A DNA stretch of 63,097 bases from Haemophilus paraphrohaemolyticus (lineage in GTDB: Bacteria > Pseudomonadota > Gammaproteobacteria > Enterobacterales > Pasteurellaceae): NCBI RefSeq assembly GCF_002015045.1, contig NZ_MUXX01000008.1, positions 1 to 63,097 on the forward strand, written 5' to 3'. Below are positions 24,396 through 33,771 of the stretch, piece by piece; position 1 is the first letter of the stretch, and each line of letters opens with the position of its first letter. The position numbers and the translations under genes were made by a program. The notes below the pieces were generated by a model. The model was given only the letters and a program-made list of their open reading frames with translations, made no database searches and had not been told where the DNA came from.

Positions 24396-26879
24396 GTGAA
24401 AAATCTAACGTCAATCGCCACGCATTCAGATCGTTCTCATTATATTGATGCAATGCTGGCTCAAGCAATTGAGAAAATTGATGCGTTAGATCAACATCGT
24501 ATTCAGCGTGCATTGGCATCAAATAATACCCACTTTAAGCACGTTTTCTATTTATTACCTCTGCTTTTGCATTATAACCTACCCGAACTTCCTGCCTATG
24601 TGGAAAATGCTCCATATGGGCTCGCCAAATTTACGTTTAACCCCTATCAGAAACGTTTTTTTAATACTCTTATTTCTGAAACCGAACGCAAAGAAGTTGC
24701 TGATTACGCCTTTGATGGGCTTTATTCAATGGGAAGTACAGGCTCTATCGTGCAAACAACTAAATCTGATTTAGATTTATGGCTTTGCTATTCTCAAGAG
24801 TTGAGCCGAGAGGCTTACCAACTTATCGAGCAAAAACTCGCCAAATTAACCCAATGGGCGAAAGGGTTAGGCATTGAAGTCAATTTCTATTTGATGAACC
24901 CGGAACACTTCAAAGATAATCACCATAATTACGGCGTAAGTGAAGAGCACAGTGGCTCAGCACAACATTTTTTCTTGCTTGATGAGTTTTATCGTTCAGC
25001 GGTTCGCTTGGCAGGCAAACGCCTACTTTGGTTGCATTTACCTGATAATACCTATAAAAAAGCGATTAAATCAAAAAAAATAGATCTGAGCGAATGGATC
25101 GATTTCGGCGACTTTTCCTCACTTTCTACCTCCGAATTTTTTGGAGCGAGTTTATGGCAGCTTTATAAAGGGATCGAAAGCCCTTACAAGTCGGCAATCA
25201 AAATTTTGTTGTTGGAAAGCTACGCCCAAACCTACCCAGAAACCAAACTCATTTCAAAACAATTTAAGCAAAAACTATTGAGCAACAAAACGGAGCATTA
25301 TCACTTCGACCCTTATTTGGCAATGCTTGAGCAAGTAACGGATTACCTTAAAGATCGCAAAGAATTGTCAAGATTAGACCGCTTGCGTCAATGTTTTTAC
25401 CTCAAAGCTAAAGAAGGAAAAGTACTCTATAACTGGCGTGAGCGTGAATTACAAGCCTTAATTAAGCATTGGGGCTGGAATGCACAACAGATTGCATTAT
25501 TAAACGATCGCCCAAATTGGAAGATGAAACAGGCAATCATACAAGATAAAATGCTGATAGAACAGCTTTTACAAAGTTATCGCAATTTAATCAATTTTGC
25601 CCGTAAATTCCATATTGATCCAAGCATCATGACGAACGATACCGATATTTTAATGCGTAAGCTCTATTCGGTTTTTGAAGTGCTGCCTGGTAAAGTCACC
25701 TTGCTAAATCCGCATATTACGCTTGATTTATCGGAACAAAATATTACTTTTATTGAAGCCCAAGAAGGTTCGGCAATGAAAGCGGGTTGGTATTTGATTA
25801 ACCAATCACCTAAAAGCATCTACGACTCCTCACAGCGTTTTGTTCAATACAACAAAAATTTGCATAAACTGGTGGCGTGGGCATATTTCAACGGCGTGAT
25901 TACCGTGAGCACCAAATTACACGTGGTTAGCCGACACATTGATTTACAGAAACTTCGTCAATTTATTACCGATCTACGACTCTTTTTCCCCGTTTCTGCT
26001 CCGAAAATCAGCGAAAATGAATTATTGCATCCAAACGAAATTCGTAGCCTTATTTTAGCAATTAACCTGACAAACGACCCAACGCAACACTTTGCCGATA
26101 TTCGCCGTGATTTCCACTCCAGCGACTTATTCAGTTTTAATGCTTTTGAGCAAAATTTGGTGGGCAGCGTGAGCATTATCTACCGCAATATGTGGAATGA
26201 AATCCGCACCCAACATTTTGAGGGCGAGCAAGCTGTTTTGAATGCGTTGAAGTTGCTTTCCAACAAAATCTACCGCGATTCAGCACCTCCGCAATCGGTC
26301 AATGTGTTCTGTTATAGCAAACAGTTCCGCAGCGAATTGCGGGAAACCATCGCGGATCTGGTGCATCGCTGCATTTCAGTACAAACAGGATCGATTTATG
26401 CAAATACGTTTAATACGGTGAAAGTGGCAGGCAGAACTTGGCAGCTCGTGTTTAGCGATAAGAATGTAAAAATTAAACCTGTGGCAGAACAAGCGGTCAA
26501 AAAAGTAAAACGTCTTACTACATTAAGCCATTTAAGCAAAAAAGGCGAAAATCGCGTGGTGGTTTACCCAAGTAAAATTAACGATTTCGCCAGCGAAGGC
26601 TTCTTACAATTCTTCTTTGAAGATGGCAAAAATGGCTGCTTTAACGTCTATATTTTAGACGAAAATAATCACATCGAAAACTACACTAGCTGCAACGGTA
26701 CAAAAGAAGAAAAAATTCGAGAAATCAACCGCTTGTATGCAGAGCAATATCTTGAAAATGACCAAAACAGCATTTTTAACTACCCGCAATTCTACCAACT
26801 TTTAGAAGAAGGCGATGAGGTGAAAATCGTGCCATTTCAAAGTAGGCAGCATAGGGAATTTATGCAACAAAAAAAATAA
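24396..26879 (+). CDS. cyaA: Class I adenylate cyclase
   Basis: CyaA makes cAMP, the ligand of CRP, and in Pasteurellaceae is required for competence as well as sugar control. The 827-residue protein has the N-terminal catalytic domain with YSMGSTGSIVQTTKSDLDLWLCY (about 109-131), which carries the nucleotidyltransferase-type GSxxS...DxD signature. The C-terminal half is the regulatory domain. Translation starts at a GTG preceded by AGAAGGGA, and a weak start codon is usual for this gene. It ends only 8 bases from the stop of the convergent dusA, with no hairpin between them. Confidence 0.96.
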   Translation: MKNLTSIATHSDRSHYIDAMLAQAIEKIDALDQHRIQRALASNNTHFKHVFYLLPLLLHYNLPELPAYVENAPYGLAKFTFNPYQKRFFNTLISETERKEVADYAFDGLYSMGSTGSIVQTTKSDLDLWLCYSQELSREAYQLIEQKLAKLTQWAKGLGIEVNFYLMNPEHFKDNHHNYGVSEEHSGSAQHFFLLDEFYRSAVRLAGKRLLWLHLPDNTYKKAIKSKKIDLSEWIDFGDFSSLSTSEFFGASLWQLYKGIESPYKSAIKILLLESYAQTYPETKLISKQFKQKLLSNKTEHYHFDPYLAMLEQVTDYLKDRKELSRLDRLRQCFYLKAKEGKVLYNWRERELQALIKHWGWNAQQIALLNDRPNWKMKQAIIQDKMLIEQLLQSYRNLINFARKFHIDPSIMTNDTDILMRKLYSVFEVLPGKVTLLNPHITLDLSEQNITFIEAQEGSAMKAGWYLINQSPKSIYDSSQRFVQYNKNLHKLVAWAYFNGVITVSTKLHVVSRHIDLQKLRQFITDLRLFFPVSAPKISENELLHPNEIRSLILAINLTNDPTQHFADIRRDFHSSDLFSFNAFEQNLVGSVSIIYRNMWNEIRTQHFEGEQAVLNALKLLSNKIYRDSAPPQSVNVFCYSKQFRSELRETIADLVHRCISVQTGSIYANTFNTVKVAGRTWQLVFSDKNVKIKPVAEQAVKKVKRLTTLSHLSKKGENRVVVYPSKINDFASEGFLQFFFEDGKNGCFNVYILDENNHIENYTSCNGTKEEKIREINRLYAEQYLENDQNSIFNYPQFYQLLEEGDEVKIVPFQSRQHREFMQQKK
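26489..26498 (+). repeat. DNA uptake signal sequence inside cyaA
   Basis: ACAAGCGGTC followed by AAAAAA is a full core signal plus A-rich tail, within codons for QAVKK. Confidence 0.8.
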
Positions 26880-26887
26880 AATTTTCT

Positions 26888-27868
26888 TTAGGACGTTGTG
26901 TTCTCTACAAACTTCAACGCCTCTTCCACTACTGAGACATTCGCTCCCGCTTTGCACGCATTTTCGCTTAAATAGCGGCGCCACTGTCTTGCTCCTTTGC
27001 AGTTTTGGAATGCACCAAGCATATGGCGAACGATGTGATTGAGGTAAACGCCTTTCGCTAATTCCTTTTCAATATAAGGCAACATTTTTTCAACTGCTTC
27101 ACGGGCAGTAACAAGAGGTCGATTTTCGCCAAAAATTTGCGAATCAATTTCGCCCAATAATGAAGGATTTTGATAAGCCTCACGACCTACCATTACGCCA
27201 TCGACGAATTGAAGATGATATTTAATTTCTTCAATTGTCTTAATCCCACCATTGATGGAAATGTTGAGGTGTGGAAAATCTCGCTTGAGTTGATAGACGC
27301 GTTCATAATCAAGCGGTGGAATTTCTCGGTTTTCTTTCGGGCTTAAGCCAGAAAGCCATGCTTTGCGGGCATGTACGATAAAATCATTCGAGTAAGCTTG
27401 CACTTTTTCGATGAAATCGCAGAGAAATTCATAGCTATCTAAATCATCAATGCCGATGCGATGTTTAACCGTAACGGGAATTTGTACCGCATCTTGCATT
27501 GCTTTGATGCAGTCTGCGACTAAATCTGCTTTACCCATTAAGCACGCACCAAACATCCCGTTTTGTACGCGATCAGAAGGGCAGCCGACGTTTAAATTCA
27601 CTTCAGCGTAACCGCGTTCTTCGACTAATTTGGCACAATGTGCAAGCTGTTTTGGATTGCTCCCGCCTAATTGCAACGCCACTGGGTTTTCCGCAGGATC
27701 GTATTCTAACAGATCATATTTGGCGTGAAGGATTGCTGGAGCAGTAATCATTTCAGTATAAAGTAGAGCGTGTTGGCTAAATTGGCGATGAAAATAACGG
27801 CAATGACGCGTGGTCCAATCCAACATAGGGGCAACGGAAAATCGCCCTGAGTAAACATTTTTTTGCAT
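26888..27868 (-). CDS. dusA: tRNA-dihydrouridine synthase A
   Basis: DusA is an FMN enzyme that reduces U20/U20a in the D loop of tRNAs. The 326-residue TIM-barrel protein starts with [19 protein letters not shown], contains the catalytic cysteine in [11 protein letters not shown], the flavin-binding VKHRIGIDD, the [20 protein letters not shown] segment typical of DusA, and NGGIKT and [14 protein letters not shown] phosphate-binding loops. A C-terminal helical domain follows ([19 protein letters not shown]). Length is standard. It is convergent with cyaA. Confidence 0.95.
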   Translation of the reverse strand: MQKNVYSGRFSVAPMLDWTTRHCRYFHRQFSQHALLYTEMITAPAILHAKYDLLEYDPAENPVALQLGGSNPKQLAHCAKLVEERGYAEVNLNVGCPSDRVQNGMFGACLMGKADLVADCIKAMQDAVQIPVTVKHRIGIDDLDSYEFLCDFIEKVQAYSNDFIVHARKAWLSGLSPKENREIPPLDYERVYQLKRDFPHLNISINGGIKTIEEIKYHLQFVDGVMVGREAYQNPSLLGEIDSQIFGENRPLVTAREAVEKMLPYIEKELAKGVYLNHIVRHMLGAFQNCKGARQWRRYLSENACKAGANVSVVEEALKFVENTTS

Positions 27869-28216
27869 AGTTTTATTAGTTAAAAGCGGTTAAATTTTTT
27901 GAGAGCTTTGCAAACGATTTTAGAAATATAACCACTTGTAATAAATGTGAAAAATGGCGAGATAATACTACAAATCAAATGATTTTGCCTTAATTTCCTA
28001 TAAAAGTTTGAAAATCCGCACAAGATATCTACAAGATTAAACAACACAATATCTTGTACTTTTACACCAACTCAAACACAAGATATAGAATGAATTTATC
28101 TAAAAGATTTTTTCCTTTATAAATCAATAAGCTATTAAAAATAGTGATTTGTCAAGACTTGTTCTTACCAAAGAAATTCCCTAGAATCTGCGCCCAGTTT
28201 CTCCCTCAATTAAATT
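27869..28216. other. Intergenic region dusA-nrdB
   Basis: No gene is seen in 348 bases. It carries NrdR-box-like repeats (listed separately) and an A+T-rich leader ahead of the ribonucleotide reductase operon; on the other side it holds the dusA promoter region. Confidence 0.7.
28044..28091. promoter_or_regulatory. Tandem NrdR boxes upstream of nrdBA
   Basis: ACACAATATCTTGTAC (28044-28059) and ACACAAGATATAGAAT (28076-28091) each match most of the NrdR consensus aCACwAtATaTwGtgT. Their starts are 32 bp apart with a 16-bp gap, the usual three-turn arrangement. A third, weaker match GCACAAGATATCTACA is at 28018-28033. Confidence 0.65.
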
Positions 28217-29218
28217 ATGCAAAAGATAGAGCAAAGTATGAAAAGACGTAATCTTTTTGAAAAGCGCTTGAACATCAAGCCATACGAATATCCAGAACTG
28301 CTTGAGTTTAAAGATGCTATCCGCCACTCATATTGGTTACACACTGAGTTCAATTTTACAGGCGATATTCAAGATTATCGCACCACTATTACCGACCATG
28401 AACGCCGCGTTTTAACACGCGCAATGCTGGCGATTTCACAGGTAGAAGTGAATGTAAAACGTTTCTGGGGTGAGCTCTATCGTTATTTCCCGAAACCTGA
28501 AATGGACGATGTAGGCGGTACTTTTGCTGAATCAGAAGTTCGCCACAAAGATGCTTATTCATTCTTGCTCGAAAAACTCGGTTTAAACGAGATGTTTAGC
28601 CAAATTCAAGAGATTGAACCGCTTATGAACCGTATACGCTATATGGAAGCGTTTATGAAAGATAAAGACGCGGGCAAAGGCGAGTTTGTGCTTTCATTAG
28701 TGCTTTTCTCACTCTTTGTTGAGCATATTTCTCTGTTTGGTCAGTTCTTAATTATGATGTCGTTCAATAAACATAAAAACTTGTTTAAAGGCATTTCAAA
28801 TGCGGTTGAAGCGACTTCAAAAGAAGAAGAAATTCACGGTAAATTTGGGATTGCGTTATACGAAATTTTACGTGATGAGCATTCAGAATTATTTACAGAC
28901 GAGTTCTTTGTTGAATTAAAAACTTTATCTGATCAAGCATTTGAGGCTGAAAAAGGCATTTTAGATTGGATTTTTGAAGACGGTGGTTTGAGCTTTATTA
29001 GCAAAGAAACTGTGCTTAATTATATTAAAAGCCGCTATAACAACTCATTGATAACATTAGGTTTAGAGCCTCCATACGACATCAATCCTGAGTTGTTAAA
29101 AGAAACTGAGTGGTTTGATATTGAAATTCTTTCAACGAAAGAAACAGATTTCTTTAACAAACGTAGCACCGATTATAGTAAAAAAATGAAACAGATTACC
29201 GCAGATGATTTATTCTAA
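28217..29218 (+). CDS. nrdB: Class I ribonucleotide reductase beta subunit (NrdB-like)
   Basis: This radical-generating subunit forms deoxyribonucleotides with the alpha subunit encoded next. The 333-residue ferritin-like protein keeps all six expected metal ligands: Glu77, Glu107 and His110 in AESEVRH, Glu169 in FVEHIS, and Glu204 and His207 in EEEIH. Tyr114 sits at the radical position. The first ligand is Glu rather than the Asp found in E. coli NrdB. The C-terminal tail has a tyrosine (STDYSKK) and ends DDLF. An ATG at 28238 (MKRRNLFEK) is an alternative start. It overlaps the alpha gene by 14 bases. I use nrdB for the family, not for orthology with E. coli nrdB. Confidence 0.87.
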   Translation: MQKIEQSMKRRNLFEKRLNIKPYEYPELLEFKDAIRHSYWLHTEFNFTGDIQDYRTTITDHERRVLTRAMLAISQVEVNVKRFWGELYRYFPKPEMDDVGGTFAESEVRHKDAYSFLLEKLGLNEMFSQIQEIEPLMNRIRYMEAFMKDKDAGKGEFVLSLVLFSLFVEHISLFGQFLIMMSFNKHKNLFKGISNAVEATSKEEEIHGKFGIALYEILRDEHSELFTDEFFVELKTLSDQAFEAEKGILDWIFEDGGLSFISKETVLNYIKSRYNNSLITLGLEPPYDINPELLKETEWFDIEILSTKETDFFNKRSTDYSKKMKQITADDLF

Positions 29219-30869
29219 TTCTCGCCCCGATTTTGCATGGCTAAATGAAGATAGCCGTTTATTCTTACAACGTGGTTACTTGCTTGAGGGCACAACCGCT
29301 TTAGACCGTATTCGTTATATTGCTGAACACGCTGAACGTAAACTTGGCATTGAAGGCTATGCGGATAAATTCTATCACTATATGGCTCGAGGCTATTTTT
29401 CACTCTCTTCGCCAATTTGGTCTAACTTTGGTTTAGATCGCGGTTTGCCAATTTCTTGTTTTGGTAGCTACATTGGTGACTCAATCCATGAAATTATGGA
29501 AACCACTGCAGAAGTGGGGATGATGAGCAAAATCGGCGGCGGTACATCAGGTTATTTTGGTGATATTCGTCCACGTGGTTCTGCTATCAAAAATAATGGT
29601 AAATCGGACGGTTCATTTAACTTCAGCAAGCTATTTGATACTGTGATTGATGTTATTTCACAAGGTACATCACGTAAAGGTCAATTTGCGGGCTATATCG
29701 ACATCGAACACGGCGATATTGATGAGTGGTTAGACATTCACACTGAAGGTAACCCAATCCAATTGATGTACTACGGCGTTTGTGTAGGACACGATTGGTT
29801 AGAATCAATGAAATCAGGCGATCCATATAAACGCCAGCTTTGGGCTAAATTATTACAACGCAAAACCGAAACGGGTATTCCATATTTATTCTTTAAAGAC
29901 AATGCAAATGCAGGTCGTCCAGACGTTTATAAAGATAAAAATATGACGGTACACGCCTCAAACTTGTGTACTGAAATTATGTTGCCATCCAGCTCAGATG
30001 AGAGTTTCGTTTGTTGCTTATCTTCTATGAATTTGCTCTATTTTGATGAGTGGAAGGACACAGATGCACCTGAAGTATTAACTTATTTCTTAGATATGGT
30101 AATGAGTGAATTTATTGAGAAAAGTAACGAAATTCCATTCTTACATCGTGCGAATAAGTTTGCTCGTCGCCATCGTGCATTAGGCTTAGGGGTATTAGGT
30201 TGGCATAGCTACTTGCAAGCGAACAACATTGCGTTTGACAGTTTCCAAGCAATGCAAAAAAACAATGAAGTGTTCCGTACATTACAGGAAAAAACCTTAA
30301 AAGCATCGCAAGAATTAGCGAAACGTTTTGGTGAACCTGAAATTTTAAAAGGCTACGGTCGTCGTAATACCACATTGATGTCAATTGCGCCAACCAAATC
30401 AAGTAGTTTTATTTTGGGTAGCGTATCACCATCCGTTGAGCCATTTAAATCAAACTACTATGTGAAAGATTTAGCAAAGATCAAAACTGTTTACAAAAAC
30501 CCATTCTTAGAGAAATTACTCAAAGAAAAAGGCTTAGATAACGAAGAAATTTGGGAATCTATCTTACATAATGATGGTTCTGTGCAACATTTAGCACAAT
30601 TAACCGATGAAGAGAAAGAGGTATTCAAAACCTTCTCTGAGATCAGCCAGTTAAGCGTTATTCAACAAGCAGCACAACGCCAAAAATACATCGACCAAGG
30701 TCAAAGTATTAACATTATGGTCCATCCTGCAACACCTGCAAAAGACTTGAACCAGTTATACTTAACCGCAGAAGAGTTAGGTTTAAAATCAATTTACTAC
30801 CAATACTCAATGAGTGCAGCACAAGTATTTAACCGCAACTTGTTAAGTTGCTCAAGCTGTGAAGGTTAA
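29205..30869 (+). CDS. nrdA: Class I ribonucleotide reductase alpha subunit, small form without ATP-cone
   Basis: This is the catalytic subunit for ribonucleotide reduction. Visible residues are the redox cysteine Cys85 in PISCFGS, the NLCTE motif (Asn253, Cys255 thiyl, Glu257), and the second redox cysteine in FVCCLSSMNL (Cys270 or Cys271). The radical-transfer pair is Tyr-Tyr in KSIYYQYS, and the C-terminal thioredoxin/glutaredoxin-exchange pair is CSSC at 549-552. With 554 residues it is far shorter than E. coli NrdA (761) or NrdE (about 710). The N-terminal ATP-cone that gives overall activity control is absent. Its start codon lies inside the end of nrdB, so translation is probably coupled. 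Confidence 0.88.
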   Translation: MIYSNSRPDFAWLNEDSRLFLQRGYLLEGTTALDRIRYIAEHAERKLGIEGYADKFYHYMARGYFSLSSPIWSNFGLDRGLPISCFGSYIGDSIHEIMETTAEVGMMSKIGGGTSGYFGDIRPRGSAIKNNGKSDGSFNFSKLFDTVIDVISQGTSRKGQFAGYIDIEHGDIDEWLDIHTEGNPIQLMYYGVCVGHDWLESMKSGDPYKRQLWAKLLQRKTETGIPYLFFKDNANAGRPDVYKDKNMTVHASNLCTEIMLPSSSDESFVCCLSSMNLLYFDEWKDTDAPEVLTYFLDMVMSEFIEKSNEIPFLHRANKFARRHRALGLGVLGWHSYLQANNIAFDSFQAMQKNNEVFRTLQEKTLKASQELAKRFGEPEILKGYGRRNTTLMSIAPTKSSSFILGSVSPSVEPFKSNYYVKDLAKIKTVYKNPFLEKLLKEKGLDNEEIWESILHNDGSVQHLAQLTDEEKEVFKTFSEISQLSVIQQAAQRQKYIDQGQSINIMVHPATPAKDLNQLYLTAEELGLKSIYYQYSMSAAQVFNRNLLSCSSCEG

Positions 30870-30884
30870 ATAAATACAGATATA

Positions 30885-30920
30885 AAAATGGCTAAAAGAT
30901 TAAATTCTTTTAGCCATTTT
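30885..30920. terminator. Bidirectional terminator between nrdA and the lipoprotein gene
   Basis: AAAATGGCTAAAAGA and its complement (30885-30899 and 30906-30920) form a 15-bp stem with a 6-base loop and T-runs on both sides, serving the two convergent genes. Confidence 0.85.
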
Positions 30921-30922
30921 CG

Positions 30923-31750
30923 TTATCTATTTGCTTGCTTATATTCACATCGGTTATCGATAACATCTTGTTCAGACATATAGGCATAACGACAGAGACT
31001 TTTATAATATTGAATCTCATCTTTCGTTAAGGGTCTTTGAGCTCCTAAACGTAATTCTTCTTCAGTAAAATTACTGACGAGTTGACCATTCTCATAAATA
31101 CCCGTGTGATTATTTTTAGATATTTCCTCGACTGAATGATTTTCTTTATTTTCTGTTGTATCAATATGTTTATCTGCTATTTTTTTATCAGATTGATTCT
31201 TATCTTTTAATTTGGTGTTTTTGACTATAGTTTCTTTTTTTATAGCATCTTTTTTAGATTGCTTAGTTATATTTTGACTATTTTTGGTCAGTTCAGTTTT
31301 TTGCACTAATGCACCAACTTTAGCACCCGATTTTATTTCTGATTTAACAGAAAGTTTTATTTCTGGTTGAGCTGCTTTCTTAGAATTTTCTTTTTTTATT
31401 TCAGAAGCTTTTTTTACAGGTGCAATATTAGTTTCGGATGTTATTTGGGGGGCTTTTTCTGATACTGGTTGATTAACAGAGCTTGACTCATTTATTATTT
31501 CTTTATGAATAACCTCTTTTGGTGGTTCAATCTCTTTTATACCCTTAATTTCTTCAGGCAAAAGATCTTTTTGAGGTTTTGCAGTTCCTTCGTTTTTTTC
31601 TACCGCCTGCACTGTTTTTTCTTCTGCACTCGTTGTTGCAGATTGCTTCGTATTATCTGAAGTATTTTGTTGTAATCTTGATTCAATTGAACGATCACAA
31701 GCAACAAGCAAGGCTATCCCCACTCCGCCTAAAACTAACATTTTTTTCAT
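30923..31750 (-). CDS. Lysine-rich lipoprotein of unknown function
   Basis: The 275-residue product starts with a lipoprotein signal peptide (MKKMLVLGGVGIALLVAC, acylated cysteine at 18). A long low-complexity region follows (about 25-210), made mostly of Lys, Glu, Ser, Thr, Gln and Ile, with no predicted fold. The last 60 residues look ordered: NGQLVSNFTEEELRLGAQ, then KDEIQYYKSLCRYAYMSEQD and NRCEYKQANR with two cysteines. The architecture suggests an envelope anchor, a flexible spacer and a small periplasmic domain. I do not recognise the family. It is convergent with nrdA and follows gor on the same strand after a terminator. Confidence 0.7.
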   Translation of the reverse strand: MKKMLVLGGVGIALLVACDRSIESRLQQNTSDNTKQSATTSAEEKTVQAVEKNEGTAKPQKDLLPEEIKGIKEIEPPKEVIHKEIINESSSVNQPVSEKAPQITSETNIAPVKKASEIKKENSKKAAQPEIKLSVKSEIKSGAKVGALVQKTELTKNSQNITKQSKKDAIKKETIVKNTKLKDKNQSDKKIADKHIDTTENKENHSVEEISKNNHTGIYENGQLVSNFTEEELRLGAQRPLTKDEIQYYKSLCRYAYMSEQDVIDNRCEYKQANR

Positions 31751-31770
31751 TTTATATCCTTATAAACTGT

Positions 31771-31804
31771 AAAAAATAAAATGAGCCAAAAGCGACTCAT
31801 TTTA
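31771..31804 (-). terminator. Terminator of gor
   Basis: The 9-bp stem TAAAATGAG / CTCATTTTA at 31777-31785 and 31796-31804 is followed on the minus strand by TTTTTT. Confidence 0.75.
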
Positions 31805-31813
31805 TAATATTTT

Positions 31814-33184
31814 TTAACGCATTGTAACAAATTCTTCTGAACCTGTTGGGTGAATCGCCACTGTGTTATCAAAGTCTGCTTTGGTTGCTCCCATCTTGAT
31901 TGCTACCGCAAAGCCTTGGATCATCTCATCAACTCCAAAGCCGATACCATGTAAACCGACGACTTTCTCTTCTGGTCCAACACACACTAGCTTCATTCGG
32001 CAAGGTTGGCGATGCTGTGTTACTGCAGTATACATTGCTGTGAACGAAGATTTGTACACTTTCACATTTGCTTCACCATATTGTTCAATCGCTTGAGGTT
32101 CGGTTAAGCCGACCGTACCGATTGGTGGATGGCTGAATACAACCGTTGGTACAAGGTTGTAATCTAAATGCTCGTTCGGTTTATTGTTGAATAAACGTTC
32201 TGATAAACGACGACCTGCCGCTACTGCTACTGGCGTTAATTCAATACCACCTTCGATAATATCGCCCACAGCGTAAATACCTTCTACATTTGTGTTTTGG
32301 AATTTATCGACGATAATTTGACCACGCTCGTTTGTTTTCACACCGGTTACTTCAAGGTTGATCACATCTGTTGCAGGCTCACGACCGATTGCCCAAATAA
32401 GGTTATCTACTGTCGTTTCTCGACCATCTTTAAGTTTTAATGTGAGTGAACCATCCGCATTTTTTACCACTTTCTCAGGCAGTGCGTGTGTATGTAAATG
32501 AATACTATCTTGTTCCATCACTTGCATCAACGCTTCTAAAATATAAGGATCTTGATTACGTAATGGTGCATGTTGGCGGACAAACAAATGCGTTTCTGTT
32601 CCTAAGCTATTAAACACACCTGCGATTTCTACCGCAATGTAACCAGCTCCTACAACCGCTACGCGTTTTGGCAACGTATTTAATTCAAACACGCCATCTG
32701 AAGTGATTCCATATTCAGCCCCTTCAACAGCTGGAATACTTGGACGACCGCCCGTCGCGATTAAAATGTGATCTGCGGTGACTAATTCAGTTAAGCCATC
32801 TGCATAAGTCACTTCAATCGTTTTCGCATCTTTAAAACGCGCAAAACCGTTTAACACCTCTACATTGTTTTTTGATAATACGTTGTTGTATGATGTGTGA
32901 ATTCGGCTGATATACGCTTGGCGGCTTTCTACCAATTTCGCATAGTCAAAGCCTTTCACTTCCACATCAAAGCCATAATCTGGTGCATATTGGTTGATTG
33001 CATCCGCAATATGGGCACCGTAGAACATCACTTTTTTCGGCACACAGCCCACGTTTACACAAGTTCCGCCTAAGTGTTTCGCTTCGATAATCGCACATTT
33101 TTTACCATAGCTTGCTGCACGGTTGATAGAAGCAATACCGCCTGAACCGCCACCGATAGCAACGTAATCGTAATGTTTAGTCAT
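31814..33184 (-). CDS. gor: Glutathione-disulfide reductase
   Basis: Gor is an FAD enzyme that uses NADPH to reduce oxidised glutathione. The 456-residue protein has the FAD dinucleotide fold [14 protein letters not shown] (8-21) and the redox disulfide [15 protein letters not shown] (Cys pair near 42 and 47). The NADPH fold [18 protein letters not shown] comes next, then the second FAD motif [14 protein letters not shown]. The C-terminal active-site base is in [12 protein letters not shown], contributed to the partner subunit of the dimer. The NADPH-specific arginines follow the second fold ([12 protein letters not shown]). Length equals the family norm. Confidence 0.95.
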   Translation of the reverse strand: MTKHYDYVAIGGGSGGIASINRAASYGKKCAIIEAKHLGGTCVNVGCVPKKVMFYGAHIADAINQYAPDYGFDVEVKGFDYAKLVESRQAYISRIHTSYNNVLSKNNVEVLNGFARFKDAKTIEVTYADGLTELVTADHILIATGGRPSIPAVEGAEYGITSDGVFELNTLPKRVAVVGAGYIAVEIAGVFNSLGTETHLFVRQHAPLRNQDPYILEALMQVMEQDSIHLHTHALPEKVVKNADGSLTLKLKDGRETTVDNLIWAIGREPATDVINLEVTGVKTNERGQIIVDKFQNTNVEGIYAVGDIIEGGIELTPVAVAAGRRLSERLFNNKPNEHLDYNLVPTVVFSHPPIGTVGLTEPQAIEQYGEANVKVYKSSFTAMYTAVTQHRQPCRMKLVCVGPEEKVVGLHGIGFGVDEMIQGFAVAIKMGATKADFDNTVAIHPTGSEEFVTMR

Positions 33185-33206
33185 TTTTTATTCCTTATTG
33201 ATAAAA

Positions 33207-33235
33207 TAAAAGCGGTCTAATTTTAACCGCTTTTT
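33207..33235 (-). terminator. Terminator of trmL
   Basis: AAAAGCGGT and ACCGCTTTT arms with a 9-base loop; the minus strand then reads TTTTATTTTAT. The stem is built from uptake-signal-like cores. Confidence 0.75.
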
Positions 33236-33272
33236 GAAAAAATGTATTGAATTATTGTGATAGGTTATCAAC

Positions 33273-33752
33273 CTAAATATTCTGACGAGGCACAGAGTTG
33301 GCGTAGCCGAATTGTCGCCACGCTTCATAAACGACCACCGCAACTGAGTTCGATAAATTCATACTGCGACTATCTTTACACATCGGAATACGAATTTTTT
33401 GAGACATCGGTAGCGTATCCAAAATCGCTTTAGGAATCCCCCTACTTTCAGGGCCGAACATCAAAAAATCACCTAGTTCATACTGCACATCGCTATGATT
33501 TGGCTCACCTTTTGTGGTAAGAGCAAATAAACGTTTTGGTTTTGCCGTTTCTAAGAAATCTTCAAAGTTTTTATATTTTTTGATGTCCACAAACTCGTGA
33601 TAATCCAATCCAGAACGTTTTAATTTTTTGTCATCCCACGTAAAACCAAGCGGCTCAATCATATGTAAACGGAAACCACAGTTTGCACAAAGTCGGATAA
33701 TATTCCCGCTATTTTGCGGAATTTCGGGTTCATATAAAACAATATCTAACAT
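33273..33752 (-). CDS. trmL: tRNA (cytidine/uridine-34 2'-O)-methyltransferase TrmL
   Basis: TrmL is a SPOUT methyltransferase that modifies the wobble base of the two tRNA-Leu species with CAA and UAA type anticodons. The protein has the N-terminal motif [22 protein letters not shown] and the knot motifs [11 protein letters not shown] and [26 protein letters not shown]. The open frame extends to 33803, but the ATG at 33752 gives 159 residues, the usual size. It also removes an overlap with mnmA, whose stop is at 33772. It is co-directional with mnmA, forming a small tRNA-modification unit. Confidence 0.93.
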   Translation of the reverse strand: MLDIVLYEPEIPQNSGNIIRLCANCGFRLHMIEPLGFTWDDKKLKRSGLDYHEFVDIKKYKNFEDFLETAKPKRLFALTTKGEPNHSDVQYELGDFLMFGPESRGIPKAILDTLPMSQKIRIPMCKDSRSMNLSNSVAVVVYEAWRQFGYANSVPRQNI

Positions 33753-33771
33753 TTTCGTCTCACTTTTTTCG

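Noticed and set aside
28217..29218. Beta subunit as class Ie (metal-free, DOPA radical) or class Ic (Phe for Tyr) reductase
   Set aside because: All six carboxylate/histidine ligand positions and the radical tyrosine are present, so neither variant fits.
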